From Candidatus Acetothermia bacterium (GTDB lineage: Bacteria; Bipolaricaulota; Bipolaricaulia; RBG-16-55-9): 64,000 bases of DNA. Shown here piece by piece: positions 1-8,091 of this stretch. The stretch covers positions 294,631 through 358,630 of the forward strand of contig JACQCZ010000014.1 in the NCBI GenBank assembly GCA_016201405.1, read 5' to 3'. A model generated the notes under the pieces. The model did no database searches. It was not told where the DNA came from and was given only the letters and a program-made list of their open reading frames with translations. The stretch's first letter is position 1. Each line of letters opens with the position of its first letter. The translations under genes and the position numbers were made by a program.

Positions 1-72
1 AAGAGGCGGATTAGCTCGTGCATCGGCTTCTCATTCAGCCCCATGACGACCGCCTTCAGTGCCGTGAAATTC

Positions 73-158
73 TGGTACCCAGGGAGGGATTTGAACCCAC
101 ACGAGCTAGGCTCACAGGCTCCTGAAGCCTGCGCGTCTGCCAATTCCGCCACCTGGGC
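73..158 (-). tRNA. tRNA-Leu (CAG)
   Basis: Read on the minus strand this folds as a class II tRNA with a long variable arm. The acceptor arm begins GCCCAGG and the gene ends with an encoded CCA. The anticodon arm is CAGGC, loop TTCAGGA, GCCTG, giving anticodon CAG, which decodes CUG leucine codons. The T loop reads GGTTCAAATCC. A consensus promoter lies just upstream. Confidence 0.95.
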
Positions 159-172
159 AAATGGAGAATCGT

Positions 173-201
173 ATTGTAGAATCCGCCGCATCCTTTGTCA
201 A
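173..201 (-). promoter_or_regulatory. Promoter of tRNA-Leu(CAG)
   Basis: On the minus strand TTGACA, 17 bases, TACAAT, ending 14 bases before the tRNA 5' end. Nearly perfect housekeeping-type promoter. Confidence 0.8.
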
Positions 202-235
202 GATTCCGGGCTAGACTTGAGAAGGGCCAGCATAA

Positions 236-1135
236 ATGAAGGTGAATTCTGAAGATAAGTATTTGCTAATTATCAATCCGGCAGCGGGTCGGGGTCGCAC
301 CCAAACCCTCTTCCCGTCGATCCAAAAGACTCTTCAAAACGAGCAGATCTCATTTGAGATCTGCTTCACATCAAAACCGCGAGATGCGACAATATTAGCT
401 AGAGATGGAGTGTCTCGTGGGCGAACTCACATCATCGCTGTTGGAGGGGATGGCACCATTCACGAGGTCGCAAATGGAATTATTGGCACCTCGGCCACTC
501 TTTGCGCCATCCCCACCGGCAGCGGAAATGACTTTTGTAAAGCCCTTCAGATTCCACTCAATCCGAAGGAGGCAGTTCATGTTTTACTGCGGAATTGCCA
601 GCGGCTCGTTGATGTCGGCAAATTGGGAGACCGCTATTTTGTCAATGGCTTTGGAATGGGGTTGGACGGCGCGGTCTCTATGAGATTCCGCAAGACCAGA
701 TGGCTACGCGGGAAAGCCGGCTATCTTCTTGGATCCATCTATGAAGCGCTCACCTACAAGAGTTGTGGGCTTCAGATGACGACTCCAACCGGAAAGCGCA
801 CTGGAAAGGTCCTGATGAGTGGTGCTTCTAATGGACCGGTACAGGGTGGAGATTTTCGCGTCGCTCCCGACGCTCAACTATCCGATGGGCTGCTCGATTT
901 CCATTGGATCACGGATATGCCTCCATTGCGTCGGCTGGCTCAGATTCCGAAAGTGCGCAAGGGGACGCATCTTTCGCTACCCGAGGTACTTATTGAAAAG
1001 AGCCAATGGGCCGAGATAGAAGTGCCAGAGCTTATTCCAGCCCATATGGATGGGGAGCCGCTCATTCTTCAGGCTGGAGCTCACAGAATTGAAGTGGTCC
1101 CAAAGGCCCTCCGAGTGATCTGTGCATCGACTTGA
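236..1135 (+). CDS. Diacylglycerol/sphingosine kinase-like lipid kinase (YegS/DagK type)
   Basis: ATP-dependent lipid kinase of the DAGK catalytic family, 299 aa, the usual length. These enzymes phosphorylate diacylglycerol or related lipids at the inner membrane face and recycle diacylglycerol into phospholipid synthesis. The N-terminal nucleotide-binding part shows NPAAGRGR near residue 14, the family signature GGDGT at 70-74 and TGSGNDF near 97. The C-terminal beta-sandwich half is complete, with APDAQLSDGLLD. A GAAGGG ribosome site lies about 10 bases before the ATG. It stands alone, just upstream (divergent) of the tRNA-Leu promoter and convergent with the MOSC gene. The true lipid substrate cannot be told from the sequence; family membership is secure. 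Confidence 0.9.
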   Translation: MKVNSEDKYLLIINPAAGRGRTQTLFPSIQKTLQNEQISFEICFTSKPRDATILARDGVSRGRTHIIAVGGDGTIHEVANGIIGTSATLCAIPTGSGNDFCKALQIPLNPKEAVHVLLRNCQRLVDVGKLGDRYFVNGFGMGLDGAVSMRFRKTRWLRGKAGYLLGSIYEALTYKSCGLQMTTPTGKRTGKVLMSGASNGPVQGGDFRVAPDAQLSDGLLDFHWITDMPPLRRLAQIPKVRKGTHLSLPEVLIEKSQWAEIEVPELIPAHMDGEPLILQAGAHRIEVVPKALRVICAST

Positions 1136-1213
1136 TTCTCATTTCACAGAACGGGGAACCAGAGATCTCACCCAACGATGGACGATGGCCCGAATGACGA
1201 CAACTACGAACCA

Positions 1214-1678
1214 TTAAGCAGGCTTGACGGGATCCCCCACTTGAATGATTCCTTCCGTGAGAATCTGAGCACGGAGTCCGCCGCGATGGACCAGCCCACC
1301 GATGACTCCCTTTTGCGTCAGCCCTTCGAGAGTCGTGCAAGGCTCACAGAGCTTGACTCCTTTGAGTCGGACTCTTCCCACTTGGAATTCTTTGCCGACG
1401 AGATGATTGAGCGGGACGCCTTGCGTCACGACATTGCGGCGTGAGTTGATCGGCTCAAGCTCAATCTCATTCTCTCTGGCCATCGCTTCAAGCGCTTCGA
1501 CCTCAATCAAGGTAATCTCTCGGCTGGGGTGATAGCTGTCTGGCTGGACCTGAAATTTCTTGAAGTAGCGATCTCCTTCCAGCCCTTTGCCGGGAATGGC
1601 GCGAACTTGCCTAACTTGCTGGATCGCGTCACCCTCTTTGGCGGTGATCCCGATCGCGTGCACTATGCCTTGCCACAT
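1214..1678 (-). CDS. MOSC-domain protein
   Basis: 154 aa, a stand-alone MOSC (molybdenum cofactor sulfurase C-terminal) domain. The family binds activated sulfur through a conserved cysteine or serves Mo-dependent reductases of N-hydroxylated compounds. Visible motifs are RAIPGKGLEGDRYF near the N-terminus, PxNSRRNVVTQG in the middle and CEPCTTLEG, which holds the conserved cysteine. The start was set at the ATG at 1678, because AAAGGAGTG lies eight bases upstream; a longer frame would run into the LysE gene. It follows the LysE-family gene by 26 bases on the same strand and probably shares its mRNA. No molybdoenzyme is nearby, so its partner is unknown. Confidence 0.85.
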   Translation of the reverse strand: MWQGIVHAIGITAKEGDAIQQVRQVRAIPGKGLEGDRYFKKFQVQPDSYHPSREITLIEVEALEAMARENEIELEPINSRRNVVTQGVPLNHLVGKEFQVGRVRLKGVKLCEPCTTLEGLTQKGVIGGLVHRGGLRAQILTEGIIQVGDPVKPA

Positions 1679-1704
1679 CTCTCTCACTCCTTTGAATTTC
1701 GAAC

Positions 1705-2337
1705 TCAGTGTTTTTGCAAGAGTGCAAGTCGCAACCCGAGCGCCACAAAGATGCTGCCTGTGACCCACTTTTGCGCTCGCAGATAGCTCTGCTTCCTCTT
1801 CAGCCAATCATCCAGAAATCCGGCCAATAGCGCGATGCCTGTATTGAACGATGTCCCGATCAGATTAAATAGACTTCCATAAAATATGTATTGGAGCGCG
1901 ACATTGCCATTCTCTGGTGTCACGAACTGAGGCAAGAATGCAAGAAAGAAGAGGGCGACCTTGGGATTGAGGACATTGGTGACGACGGCCTGTGTAAATA
2001 TGTGCCAAAGGCTCATGCCGCGAAGCTTTGATGTCGGTGTCAGGTTCTTCTCTCTTGAGACGAACATGCGGATTCCCAAATAGACTAAGTAAACGGCTCC
2101 CACATACTTCACGACATCGTATGCAACAGCTGACGAAGCCAGAATGGCAGACAACCCGATGGCCGCTGCTGTTGTATGGACGACAATGCCAGTGCCGACT
2201 CCCAATGCAGATACGACTCCAGCCTTTCTGCCTTGTCCTGCGCTGCGAGCTATGATATAGAGCATATCGGGCCCTGGGGTAAAGGCCAGCACCAAAACTG
2301 CCACGATAAAGACCGCCAAATTCCCTAGATCAAACAT
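1705..2337 (-). CDS. LysE/RhtB-family amino-acid exporter
   Basis: 210 aa, about six membrane segments, full family length. The N-terminal family signature with AFTPGPDMLYI is near residues 18-28, followed by the glycine-rich GVVSALGVGTG segment. LysE/RhtB proteins export amino acids such as lysine, threonine or homoserine lactone across the inner membrane, driven by the ion gradient. Substrate cannot be predicted. It is the first gene of a two-gene unit with the MOSC protein. There is no clear ribosome site; a TAAAAT box lies 11 bases before the ATG, in line with the leaderless pattern in this window, but its -35 is weak. Confidence 0.9.
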   Translation of the reverse strand: MFDLGNLAVFIVAVLVLAFTPGPDMLYIIARSAGQGRKAGVVSALGVGTGIVVHTTAAAIGLSAILASSAVAYDVVKYVGAVYLVYLGIRMFVSREKNLTPTSKLRGMSLWHIFTQAVVTNVLNPKVALFFLAFLPQFVTPENGNVALQYIFYGSLFNLIGTSFNTGIALLAGFLDDWLKRKQSYLRAQKWVTGSIFVALGLRLALLQKH

Positions 2338-2401
2338 AGCCAGTTGTTATTTTACCACCTCTCTTCGAGAGTGTGTAGGCGTTGTCATCTCAAAGCGGCT
2401 A

Positions 2402-3568
2402 TTACTTTCGCATCCACAAAGCAGTCACTTCAGCCAAGACAGACGCGCATTGAAGCACGCTCTCAAGCTCTACATATTCGACAGCGGCATGAGCGCCGCT
2501 TCCAGTGGGACCTAGGATCACAGTCGGAATCCCGGCGCCACCAAGAATCGCAGAGTCAAGCCACGCTCCCATACCCATATAACTGGGCTCTTTGCCAAGA
2601 GCTTGGGTAAATCCTCGATGCAATGTCTTGACAATCGGCGCATTTTGCTCAACCTCATAGCCAGGTCTGAAGAACTCAGCTCGGACCTCCGCTTTGAATT
2701 TGGGGTCAATCGTTTTCAAGCGCTTGATCTCATCTCTCCAGAGCTTAAGGACATCTGCTGGCTCTTCGTCTGGGAGCAATCGGTGCTCAACCTTGAGATC
2801 GCAGCGATCAGGATAAGTGCTCAAACCAAGTCCGCCTTCGATGATGCTGGCATGTGCAGATGGCCTCTTGAGCAAAGGGTGCGGCTTCCCAGGCAATACC
2901 TCTAATTCGAGTCTTTCCAGAAATTGAATGAGCCTGCCCATCTGCAAGATGGCATCCACACCTTCGACAAAATCGCTCCCATGCGCTGCCTTTGCATGAG
3001 TCGTCAGGGTGAGCCAGAGAAAGCCCTTATGGGCGAGGCAGATTTTCATCTCAGTCGGCTCCGTCAAAATTGCGGCATCCGGATGAATCTTTTGGACAAG
3101 CGCTTCCATGCCGATGCTCTTGTATTCTTCATCGACGACAAATCCCAAATAAATGTCACCAGTAGGCTCAAATCTTCCTCTACGAAGCGCTTCAATGCCC
3201 CCCAAGATCGCAGCCAGTCCGCCCTTCATGTCATAGGAACCGCGTCCATAGAGTCTTCCATCCTTGATTTGAGGCTTAAAGGGTTCAATCGTCATGCCCT
3301 CCACGCTGACGACATCTACGTGTCCAGTGAGCAGCAGACTCTTCCCCTTCCCCTTGCCAGGCCAATGAGCGATTACATTTGGCCTGCCGGGTGCGACTTC
3401 TTGCTTAGATACCTCAAGACCCAGCGCGGAGCAGGTCTTTGCGAGCCACTCTGCGATCTCTGATTCTCCAGCCCCATTGCGGACCAGATCAGGATTGATG
3501 GAATTGATCGAAACAAGGTCGGATAGATAGGTCGTGGTCTTCTTAGGATCTACCGCAAAAGAAGGCAT
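2402..3568 (-). CDS. M20-family deacylase/peptidase (ArgE/DapE-like)
   Basis: 388 aa zinc-dependent amidohydrolase of the M20 family (ArgE/DapE/ACY1/CPG2 group). These remove acyl or aminoacyl groups from amino acids. Visible metal and catalytic residues are TGHVDVV (H83, D85), GRGSYDMKGG (D113), VVDEEYKSIG (catalytic E147 and metal E148), the EPT segment, and a C-terminal GSGAHAAVE with the last histidine. The start was set at the ATG at 3568, with GAGGA upstream; the longer frame overlaps the methyltransferase. It is the last gene of the trxB operon, 10 bases after the methyltransferase. Whether it acts on acetylornithine, succinyl-diaminopimelate or dipeptides is not visible; no arginine or lysine pathway genes flank it. 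Confidence 0.88.
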   Translation of the reverse strand: MPSFAVDPKKTTTYLSDLVSINSINPDLVRNGAGESEIAEWLAKTCSALGLEVSKQEVAPGRPNVIAHWPGKGKGKSLLLTGHVDVVSVEGMTIEPFKPQIKDGRLYGRGSYDMKGGLAAILGGIEALRRGRFEPTGDIYLGFVVDEEYKSIGMEALVQKIHPDAAILTEPTEMKICLAHKGFLWLTLTTHAKAAHGSDFVEGVDAILQMGRLIQFLERLELEVLPGKPHPLLKRPSAHASIIEGGLGLSTYPDRCDLKVEHRLLPDEEPADVLKLWRDEIKRLKTIDPKFKAEVRAEFFRPGYEVEQNAPIVKTLHRGFTQALGKEPSYMGMGAWLDSAILGGAGIPTVILGPTGSGAHAAVEYVELESVLQCASVLAEVTALWMRK

Positions 3569-3578
3569 TTTGGAGTCC

Positions 3579-4376
3579 TCACTCTTTTCGCGGAATGACA
3601 AAGAGATAATCGCCATTGGGGTGCTCAAATTTTTTTATCACGTCTTGAATTGCACCTGAGATGATATCTTCTTCCAGGCGTAGGCATCCGCGCCTGACTT
3701 CATCAAGATTAGCAAAATTCGAGAATGTCGAGATGCCTGCTCGAATTGTTGGATCCAAATAAAGCCCAGGATTATGCTTTCCGCTGTAGAGAAAGCGATC
3801 ACGTAAGTCAGGCTGGATTTCATAAATTTCAGTCTCGATCTTGCCAAACCCAGCTTGGCTGAGAGATGTTTTCACCTGATCCAGACCAGGCATTTGATCA
3901 ACGGATTTTCGCATCGCCTCTGGAAAATAATCATTGAGCCAATAGCCTTTCATCTGCCCAGAAGTTGCCGTGAAGATGACGAACTGCCCATTGCGCATCA
4001 CTCGAAAAATCTCTTGAAATGGCTTGTCAAGTGCTTTGAAGTGATGTATTGCAAGCGCGCAGATCGCTCCTGAAAATGTCTCATCCTCAAAGGGCAGCGC
4101 CTCTGCATCTCCTAAAGACCAGCTTACATTAGATTGTTTTTGAGAGGCAGTCTCAATCATGCGCTCCGAATTATCAACTCCGGTAACTATGAGACCCCGC
4201 TTGGCAAGCTCAATTGAGTAATTACCCGTGCCACAGGCTAGATCAAGAATTTTCCCATCTCGTGGATTCGAGAGATGGTGAACTAATCGGGAGGCAATAA
4301 ACGGGTCTGCTCGCCTCGTGGAGTCGTAATTTTGACCAAGGCGATCATACAACGATGCCGAAGGGCTTGAAGGCAT
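3579..4376 (-). CDS. SAM-dependent class I methyltransferase
   Basis: 265 aa, methyltransferase type 11 fold. Motif I LDLACGTGNY is at about 44-53, the acidic end of strand 2 is VTGVDNSE, and motif II is WSLGDAEALPFED. The C-terminal 100 residues are a cap that would decide the substrate and match nothing I recognise. Start and stop overlap the acyl-CoA ligase by one base (TGATG), so the two are translationally coupled. The substrate is unknown; neighbours (lipid-activating ligase, deacylase) allow a small acyl compound but do not prove it. Confidence 0.85.
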   Translation of the reverse strand: MPSSPSASLYDRLGQNYDSTRRADPFIASRLVHHLSNPRDGKILDLACGTGNYSIELAKRGLIVTGVDNSERMIETASQKQSNVSWSLGDAEALPFEDETFSGAICALAIHHFKALDKPFQEIFRVMRNGQFVIFTATSGQMKGYWLNDYFPEAMRKSVDQMPGLDQVKTSLSQAGFGKIETEIYEIQPDLRDRFLYSGKHNPGLYLDPTIRAGISTFSNFANLDEVRRGCLRLEEDIISGAIQDVIKKFEHPNGDYLFVIPRKE

Positions 4377-6001
4377 CAGGCTTTCGTTGTCGTCTGTTCT
4401 TGGTATTTGTATCTCTTGATATCTTTCAGGCTCGTCTTTTCAAAGGGCTCATCCACAATGACAATGTCTTGGTCGCTCTTGATGCGCTTGTACTGAGCCA
4501 AATTGGGATTCTTCTCTTTGATCGCATCCCAGATAAGCTTTTTGATCTCTTCCTTCGAAAGCCCTGGAGGAAGCTCTTCATGTTTCGGGTAGATGAGCGC
4601 CTGGATCACTTCGACTCCCTTGCGCTCTGCTCGGCGTACCAAGACGTCTTCAATAAGCGGAATACGCCCAACCTCCCATTCAACCTCTTCGGGGTAGACA
4701 TTCTTTCCAGAGTCTAAGACAATCACATTCTTCTTGCGGCCGCGAATATAGACCCAGCCATCGTCGTCCAATGAGGCCAAATCGCCCGTATGCAGCCAGC
4801 CTTCATTGTCCAAAACCTCTCGCGTTCGGGCTTCGTTCTTGTAATATCCCAACATGATATTGGGGCCTGTGGCCAACAATTCTCCGATGCCCTCTTCATT
4901 CTGCTCAATGAGCTTGAGCTGCACATTAGAGAGCGGAGGACCCACAGAACCGACCTTCTTGTTGAATGGAGTGCTGAAGGTGAGAACGGGTGTCGCCTCG
5001 GTCATGCCATAGCCTTCAATCATTCCCAGCCCAAGCCGCCGAAAGCCCTCCATCACTTTGGGAGAGAGAGGTGCGCTTCCTGATGCAAAGAACCTCAATC
5101 TTCCCCCTGCCAATCTCCTCTTGAGCTGCTTCCCAATCAGTTTTGGAGCGAAGCGGGTCAGCATCTTTTTGACAAAGCTGGCCTGAAGATTCTGCTCCAC
5201 GCGCTGATAAATAGCATGAAAGAGTTTCGGGACAGCAACCAAAATTGTCGGCTCGTGCTCCAACATGATCTTGGCCAGATTGGCATAGTCATTCGTGTAA
5301 ATCAGAGTCGCGCCTGTCCAACAGGCTGCAAAGAGGACAATGAGACCAAAGCTGTGGTTCCAAGGCGCAATCGAGATGATGACATCGCTAGGTGTAATCT
5401 CAAGCCTCTCCATTACGCCAGTCAGGTTGGCCACAAAGTTGCGATGTGCCAGCATCACGGGCTTTGCGTTCCCCGTCGTTCCTGAGGTGTTGAGAAAGAT
5501 CGCCAGATCTTCTAACCGCACTCTTCTCGCGGGCAGAGGCTTATCCCGCAAAAAGTCTTTCCAGGCAATCGCTATCTTTTGCTGCGGCTTTCTGTCTGCA
5601 TCCATGCTGACAACAAAATCGAGCATCGGCGTCACTTCAACGTCGGAGTAATGATCTCCTGCGACAATCAGACCCGAGATATCACAAGCTCCTAAAAGCC
5701 TGTGGATCTCTTTTTGCACGAGTAGCGGGTCAATCGGAACGGCAATCGCTCCAGCTTTGAGAATGCCAAGCATACAGGCAGCCCATTCAGGTCGCGGTTT
5801 GGAGAGGATTCCAATCTTCTGGCCTGGTTTTACACCAAGATGCACCAGGCCTGCGGCCACTTGGTTGGATAGCTTTTCCAATTCTCCGAAGTTGATCTCA
5901 ACATACTCTTTGCCATGCGGAGCCAGAGTCATGATCGCTCGTTTTGAGGCGTTGGCTTGAGCCGTCTTTTGGAAGATTTCGACAATGGTGTTGTCATTCA
6001 T
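4376..6001 (-). CDS. AMP-forming acyl-CoA ligase (FadD-like)
   Basis: 541 aa member of the ANL superfamily. It should activate a fatty or aryl acid to its CoA thioester through an acyl-adenylate in the cytosol. The P-loop-like NTSGTTGNAKPVM is near residue 172, GYGMTEATPV follows in the middle, then LHTGDLASLDDDG and GRKKNVIVLDSGKNVYPEE in the hinge region. The C-terminal catalytic lysine probably lies in KTSLKDIKRYK. GNAKPV replaces the commoner GxPKGV. The start was taken as the ATG at 6001 with TTTGGAG upstream, rather than a GTG eight codons earlier that overlaps trxB. It lies five bases after trxB and overlaps the methyltransferase. It resembles long-chain ligases more than Acs. Confidence 0.88.
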   Translation of the reverse strand: MNDNTIVEIFQKTAQANASKRAIMTLAPHGKEYVEINFGELEKLSNQVAAGLVHLGVKPGQKIGILSKPRPEWAACMLGILKAGAIAVPIDPLLVQKEIHRLLGACDISGLIVAGDHYSDVEVTPMLDFVVSMDADRKPQQKIAIAWKDFLRDKPLPARRVRLEDLAIFLNTSGTTGNAKPVMLAHRNFVANLTGVMERLEITPSDVIISIAPWNHSFGLIVLFAACWTGATLIYTNDYANLAKIMLEHEPTILVAVPKLFHAIYQRVEQNLQASFVKKMLTRFAPKLIGKQLKRRLAGGRLRFFASGSAPLSPKVMEGFRRLGLGMIEGYGMTEATPVLTFSTPFNKKVGSVGPPLSNVQLKLIEQNEEGIGELLATGPNIMLGYYKNEARTREVLDNEGWLHTGDLASLDDDGWVYIRGRKKNVIVLDSGKNVYPEEVEWEVGRIPLIEDVLVRRAERKGVEVIQALIYPKHEELPPGLSKEEIKKLIWDAIKEKNPNLAQYKRIKSDQDIVIVDEPFEKTSLKDIKRYKYQEQTTTKA

Positions 6002-6006
6002 ATCGA

Positions 6007-6972
6007 TCAATCTCCAAAGCTCCACCTTCGCTCTTCAAGATATTTTTCCGCTTCCAGTGCGGCGATACAGCCATCGGCAGCGGCTATCACCGCTTGGGCG
6101 TACTCGCCAGAAAACTTGCGAACGTCCCCAACGCCAAAGACTCCGGGAATCTCCGTGCGGGTCCGCGAGTCTGTGATGATGTAGCCATCCTCATCCATAT
6201 TGACTTTGCCACGAAGAAAAGAGGTCTCTGGCAGATGACCTATGTTGACAAAGACGCCTGAAATGTCGTTGATTGCTGTGCTCTGGCCTGTCCCGAGATT
6301 TTTCAGGACAACGCCTTCGACTTTGCCGGTGCCCTGGATCTCTTCAACCACGGAATTCCAGATAAATCTCACTTTGGGATTTTCCATCGCTTTGTTCACC
6401 AGGACCTGGTCTTTGGCACGAAATCTCTTCGGGGAGTCCTCAGAATGGCGAATCACCATGCGAACTTCATCCGCAAATTTTGTGAGAAAGAGCGCCTCCG
6501 TAAAGCCGGAATCTCCGGCACCTACTTCGATGAGCTTCTTGCCTTTGAAGAAATAGCCATCGCAGACGGCGCAGTACGACAGACCCTTTCCTTTGAGCTC
6601 AATGGCACCTTTAGCTGGAAGCTCAACAGGTCCAGCGCCTGTCGAGAGGATGACCACGGGCGCGTGATACTTTGATTCATCTGTGATGATGACATGCTCT
6701 TGCCCTTGGGCTCCCCACTCAACATCCATCGCCTCTTCCATCTTGATCTCGACACCAAAGCGCTCTGCCTGTTTTCGAGTGCGCTCCATTAGCTCTGGAC
6801 CTGAGATGGCCTCTTCAAAGCCCGGGTAATTTTCCACATCGCTAGTGTCATTCAGCTGACCGCCGGGAATCTTTTTGTCGAGGAGCAAGGTCTTAAGTTC
6901 AGCGCGGGCACAGTAGATTCCTGCTGTGAGGCCGGCTGGGCCTCCGCCCACGATTATCACGTCAAAGTTCAT
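6007..6972 (-). CDS. trxB: Thioredoxin reductase-like flavoprotein
   Basis: 321 aa, the usual size of low-Mr thioredoxin reductase, a cytosolic FAD enzyme that passes electrons from a pyridine nucleotide to thioredoxin. The FAD site VGGGPAG is at 8-14, the redox-active CAVC at 134-137, the nucleotide-binding GAGDSG at 151-156, and the C-terminal FAD motif GVFGVGDVR is present. The segment that normally reads HRRxxxR and grips the NADPH 2'-phosphate reads HSEDSPKRFR, so cofactor choice may differ. The ATG at 6972 is preferred to an upstream TTG, because GAAGGGAAG precedes it. It is second in a five-gene operon. No thioredoxin gene is in the window. Confidence 0.88.
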   Translation of the reverse strand: MNFDVIIVGGGPAGLTAGIYCARAELKTLLLDKKIPGGQLNDTSDVENYPGFEEAISGPELMERTRKQAERFGVEIKMEEAMDVEWGAQGQEHVIITDESKYHAPVVILSTGAGPVELPAKGAIELKGKGLSYCAVCDGYFFKGKKLIEVGAGDSGFTEALFLTKFADEVRMVIRHSEDSPKRFRAKDQVLVNKAMENPKVRFIWNSVVEEIQGTGKVEGVVLKNLGTGQSTAINDISGVFVNIGHLPETSFLRGKVNMDEDGYIITDSRTRTEIPGVFGVGDVRKFSGEYAQAVIAAADGCIAALEAEKYLEERRWSFGD

Positions 6973-6996
6973 CTGACTTGTTCTTCCCTTCAAGGC

Positions 6997-7665
6997 TCAT
7001 TTTGATTTGGCAGGTATTGCTGCTCCCACATTGTAGCCAAGAGACCCCCAAACAGCTGCCAGAATGGCTGGAATATAGACAAAAGGTAACTCTTTCAATT
7101 GTTTCTCGTACTTTCTCAAGAAATCCACTCCATAGGGCAAAAGTCTCTTGATGTATTCTGGGGTCTCAGGAGCCTCCGTGATTTTTTGTACTGTATCTGG
7201 CGCCAAGAGATATTCAATCACATTTTTGACGAACGTAGCCGCGACAACGGTCCCAGTTACTGAACCCGAGAGCGTTCCGATCAGCATGGCAAAGAGATTG
7301 CCTTGGACGTTATGCAGCATTCCCATGCCATAGATTCCAATGGAGGAGCCGCCAAAGACTAGCAGGGGGTAGAGCACGGGAGCCGCATAAAATGAGAGAA
7401 ATGCCGCTCTACAAAATTGAAAATCCTTTTCTGTCTTGGAATCTTTACAATAGGAGTTGATCAAATAATCATTGACGTCTTTGCTGGTCACAGCTCCCGC
7501 AAGGAAGCCGGTCAACATCTCCCATAAAATATAATTGTCAGGCCGATCATATGGCTTCGAAGACCCACTATTTTGCTCATTAGCGAGGATTGGCGTAGCG
7601 ATCCCCGTTACGGCAAGATTAAAGACCAGTGCGATTGCAATGAATCGGGTCACCCATCTACTCAT
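6997..7665 (-). CDS. Unknown exported or membrane protein
   Basis: 222 aa, not recognised. It begins with a likely signal peptide (hydrophobic residues 5-20, then ATPILANEQ). Two or three further hydrophobic stretches follow in the region of residues 30-140, including a glycine-rich segment and GTLSGSVTGTVVAATFV, so it is probably an integral membrane protein. Three cysteines occur, two in a CKDSKTEKDFQFC pair. The ATG at 7665 has GGTGAGGG just upstream. It is the first gene of the operon that continues with trxB 24 bases later. A palindrome lies in the shared upstream region with the divergent zincin gene. No function is proposed. Confidence 0.75.
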   Translation of the reverse strand: MSRWVTRFIAIALVFNLAVTGIATPILANEQNSGSSKPYDRPDNYILWEMLTGFLAGAVTSKDVNDYLINSYCKDSKTEKDFQFCRAAFLSFYAAPVLYPLLVFGGSSIGIYGMGMLHNVQGNLFAMLIGTLSGSVTGTVVAATFVKNVIEYLLAPDTVQKITEAPETPEYIKRLLPYGVDFLRKYEKQLKELPFVYIPAILAAVWGSLGYNVGAAIPAKSK

Positions 7666-7694
7666 AAATCCCTCACCCAATTTTATTTGTTTTC

Positions 7695-7709
7695 CGGGCT
7701 TGAAGCCCG
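7695..7709. promoter_or_regulatory. Palindrome between divergent genes
   Basis: CGGGCTT-G-AAGCCCG, 7-base arms around a single base, between the genes starting at 7665 (minus) and 7735 (plus). It overlaps the -35 of the plus-strand promoter, so it could be an operator acting on both genes. Confidence 0.4.
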
Positions 7710-7728
7710 CACTCAACAATCGTACTCT
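7700..7728 (+). promoter_or_regulatory. Promoter of the zincin gene, leaderless type
   Basis: TTGAAG, 17 bases, TACTCT, then only six bases to the ATG at 7735. No ribosome site fits between, so the transcript should start at or next to the start codon. Confidence 0.65.
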
Positions 7729-7734
7729 AAATTC

Positions 7735-8091
7735 ATGAATCGTGAGAAATTTGAAGCGCTCATCGAAGAGGCAGTACGGGATCTGCCTCCCTTATTTCAG
7801 GAAAAACTTGAAAATATTGCCATTGTTGTCGAAGACTATCCGCCTAAACACATTGCTGGAAGAGCCAAGAATAGCCTCGTGCTCGGGCTCTATGAGGGCG
7901 TCGCGCAGCCCGACCGCAGCGTTTGGAGTGTCCATCTCTTGCCAGACAAAATCTCAATTTATCAGAAGAATATTGAAGCCGTCTGCAGCACAGAGGCCGA
8001 AATCATCTCTGAAGTCCGCAAGACCGTCATGCACGAGATCGGCCACTACTTCGGCTTTGACGAAGCCGAGCTTCATGACATGGGTCTCTGA
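7735..8091 (+). CDS. Small zincin metallopeptidase family protein (PF06262-like)
   Basis: 118 aa. The HExxH zinc motif lies near the C-terminus in MHEIGHYFGFDE, the hallmark of the small 'possible zinc metallopeptidase' family found next to housekeeping genes in many bacteria. The middle segment GLYEGV and IYQKNIE is also family-like. Its target is unknown. The ATG at 7735 was chosen because the protein family starts there and because a promoter ends six bases upstream; a longer frame begins at 7573 inside the divergent gene. The 3' end overlaps the convergent lon gene by 19 bases, so the two transcripts are antisense to each other at their ends. Confidence 0.82.
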   Translation: MNREKFEALIEEAVRDLPPLFQEKLENIAIVVEDYPPKHIAGRAKNSLVLGLYEGVAQPDRSVWSVHLLPDKISIYQKNIEAVCSTEAEIISEVRKTVMHEIGHYFGFDEAELHDMGL

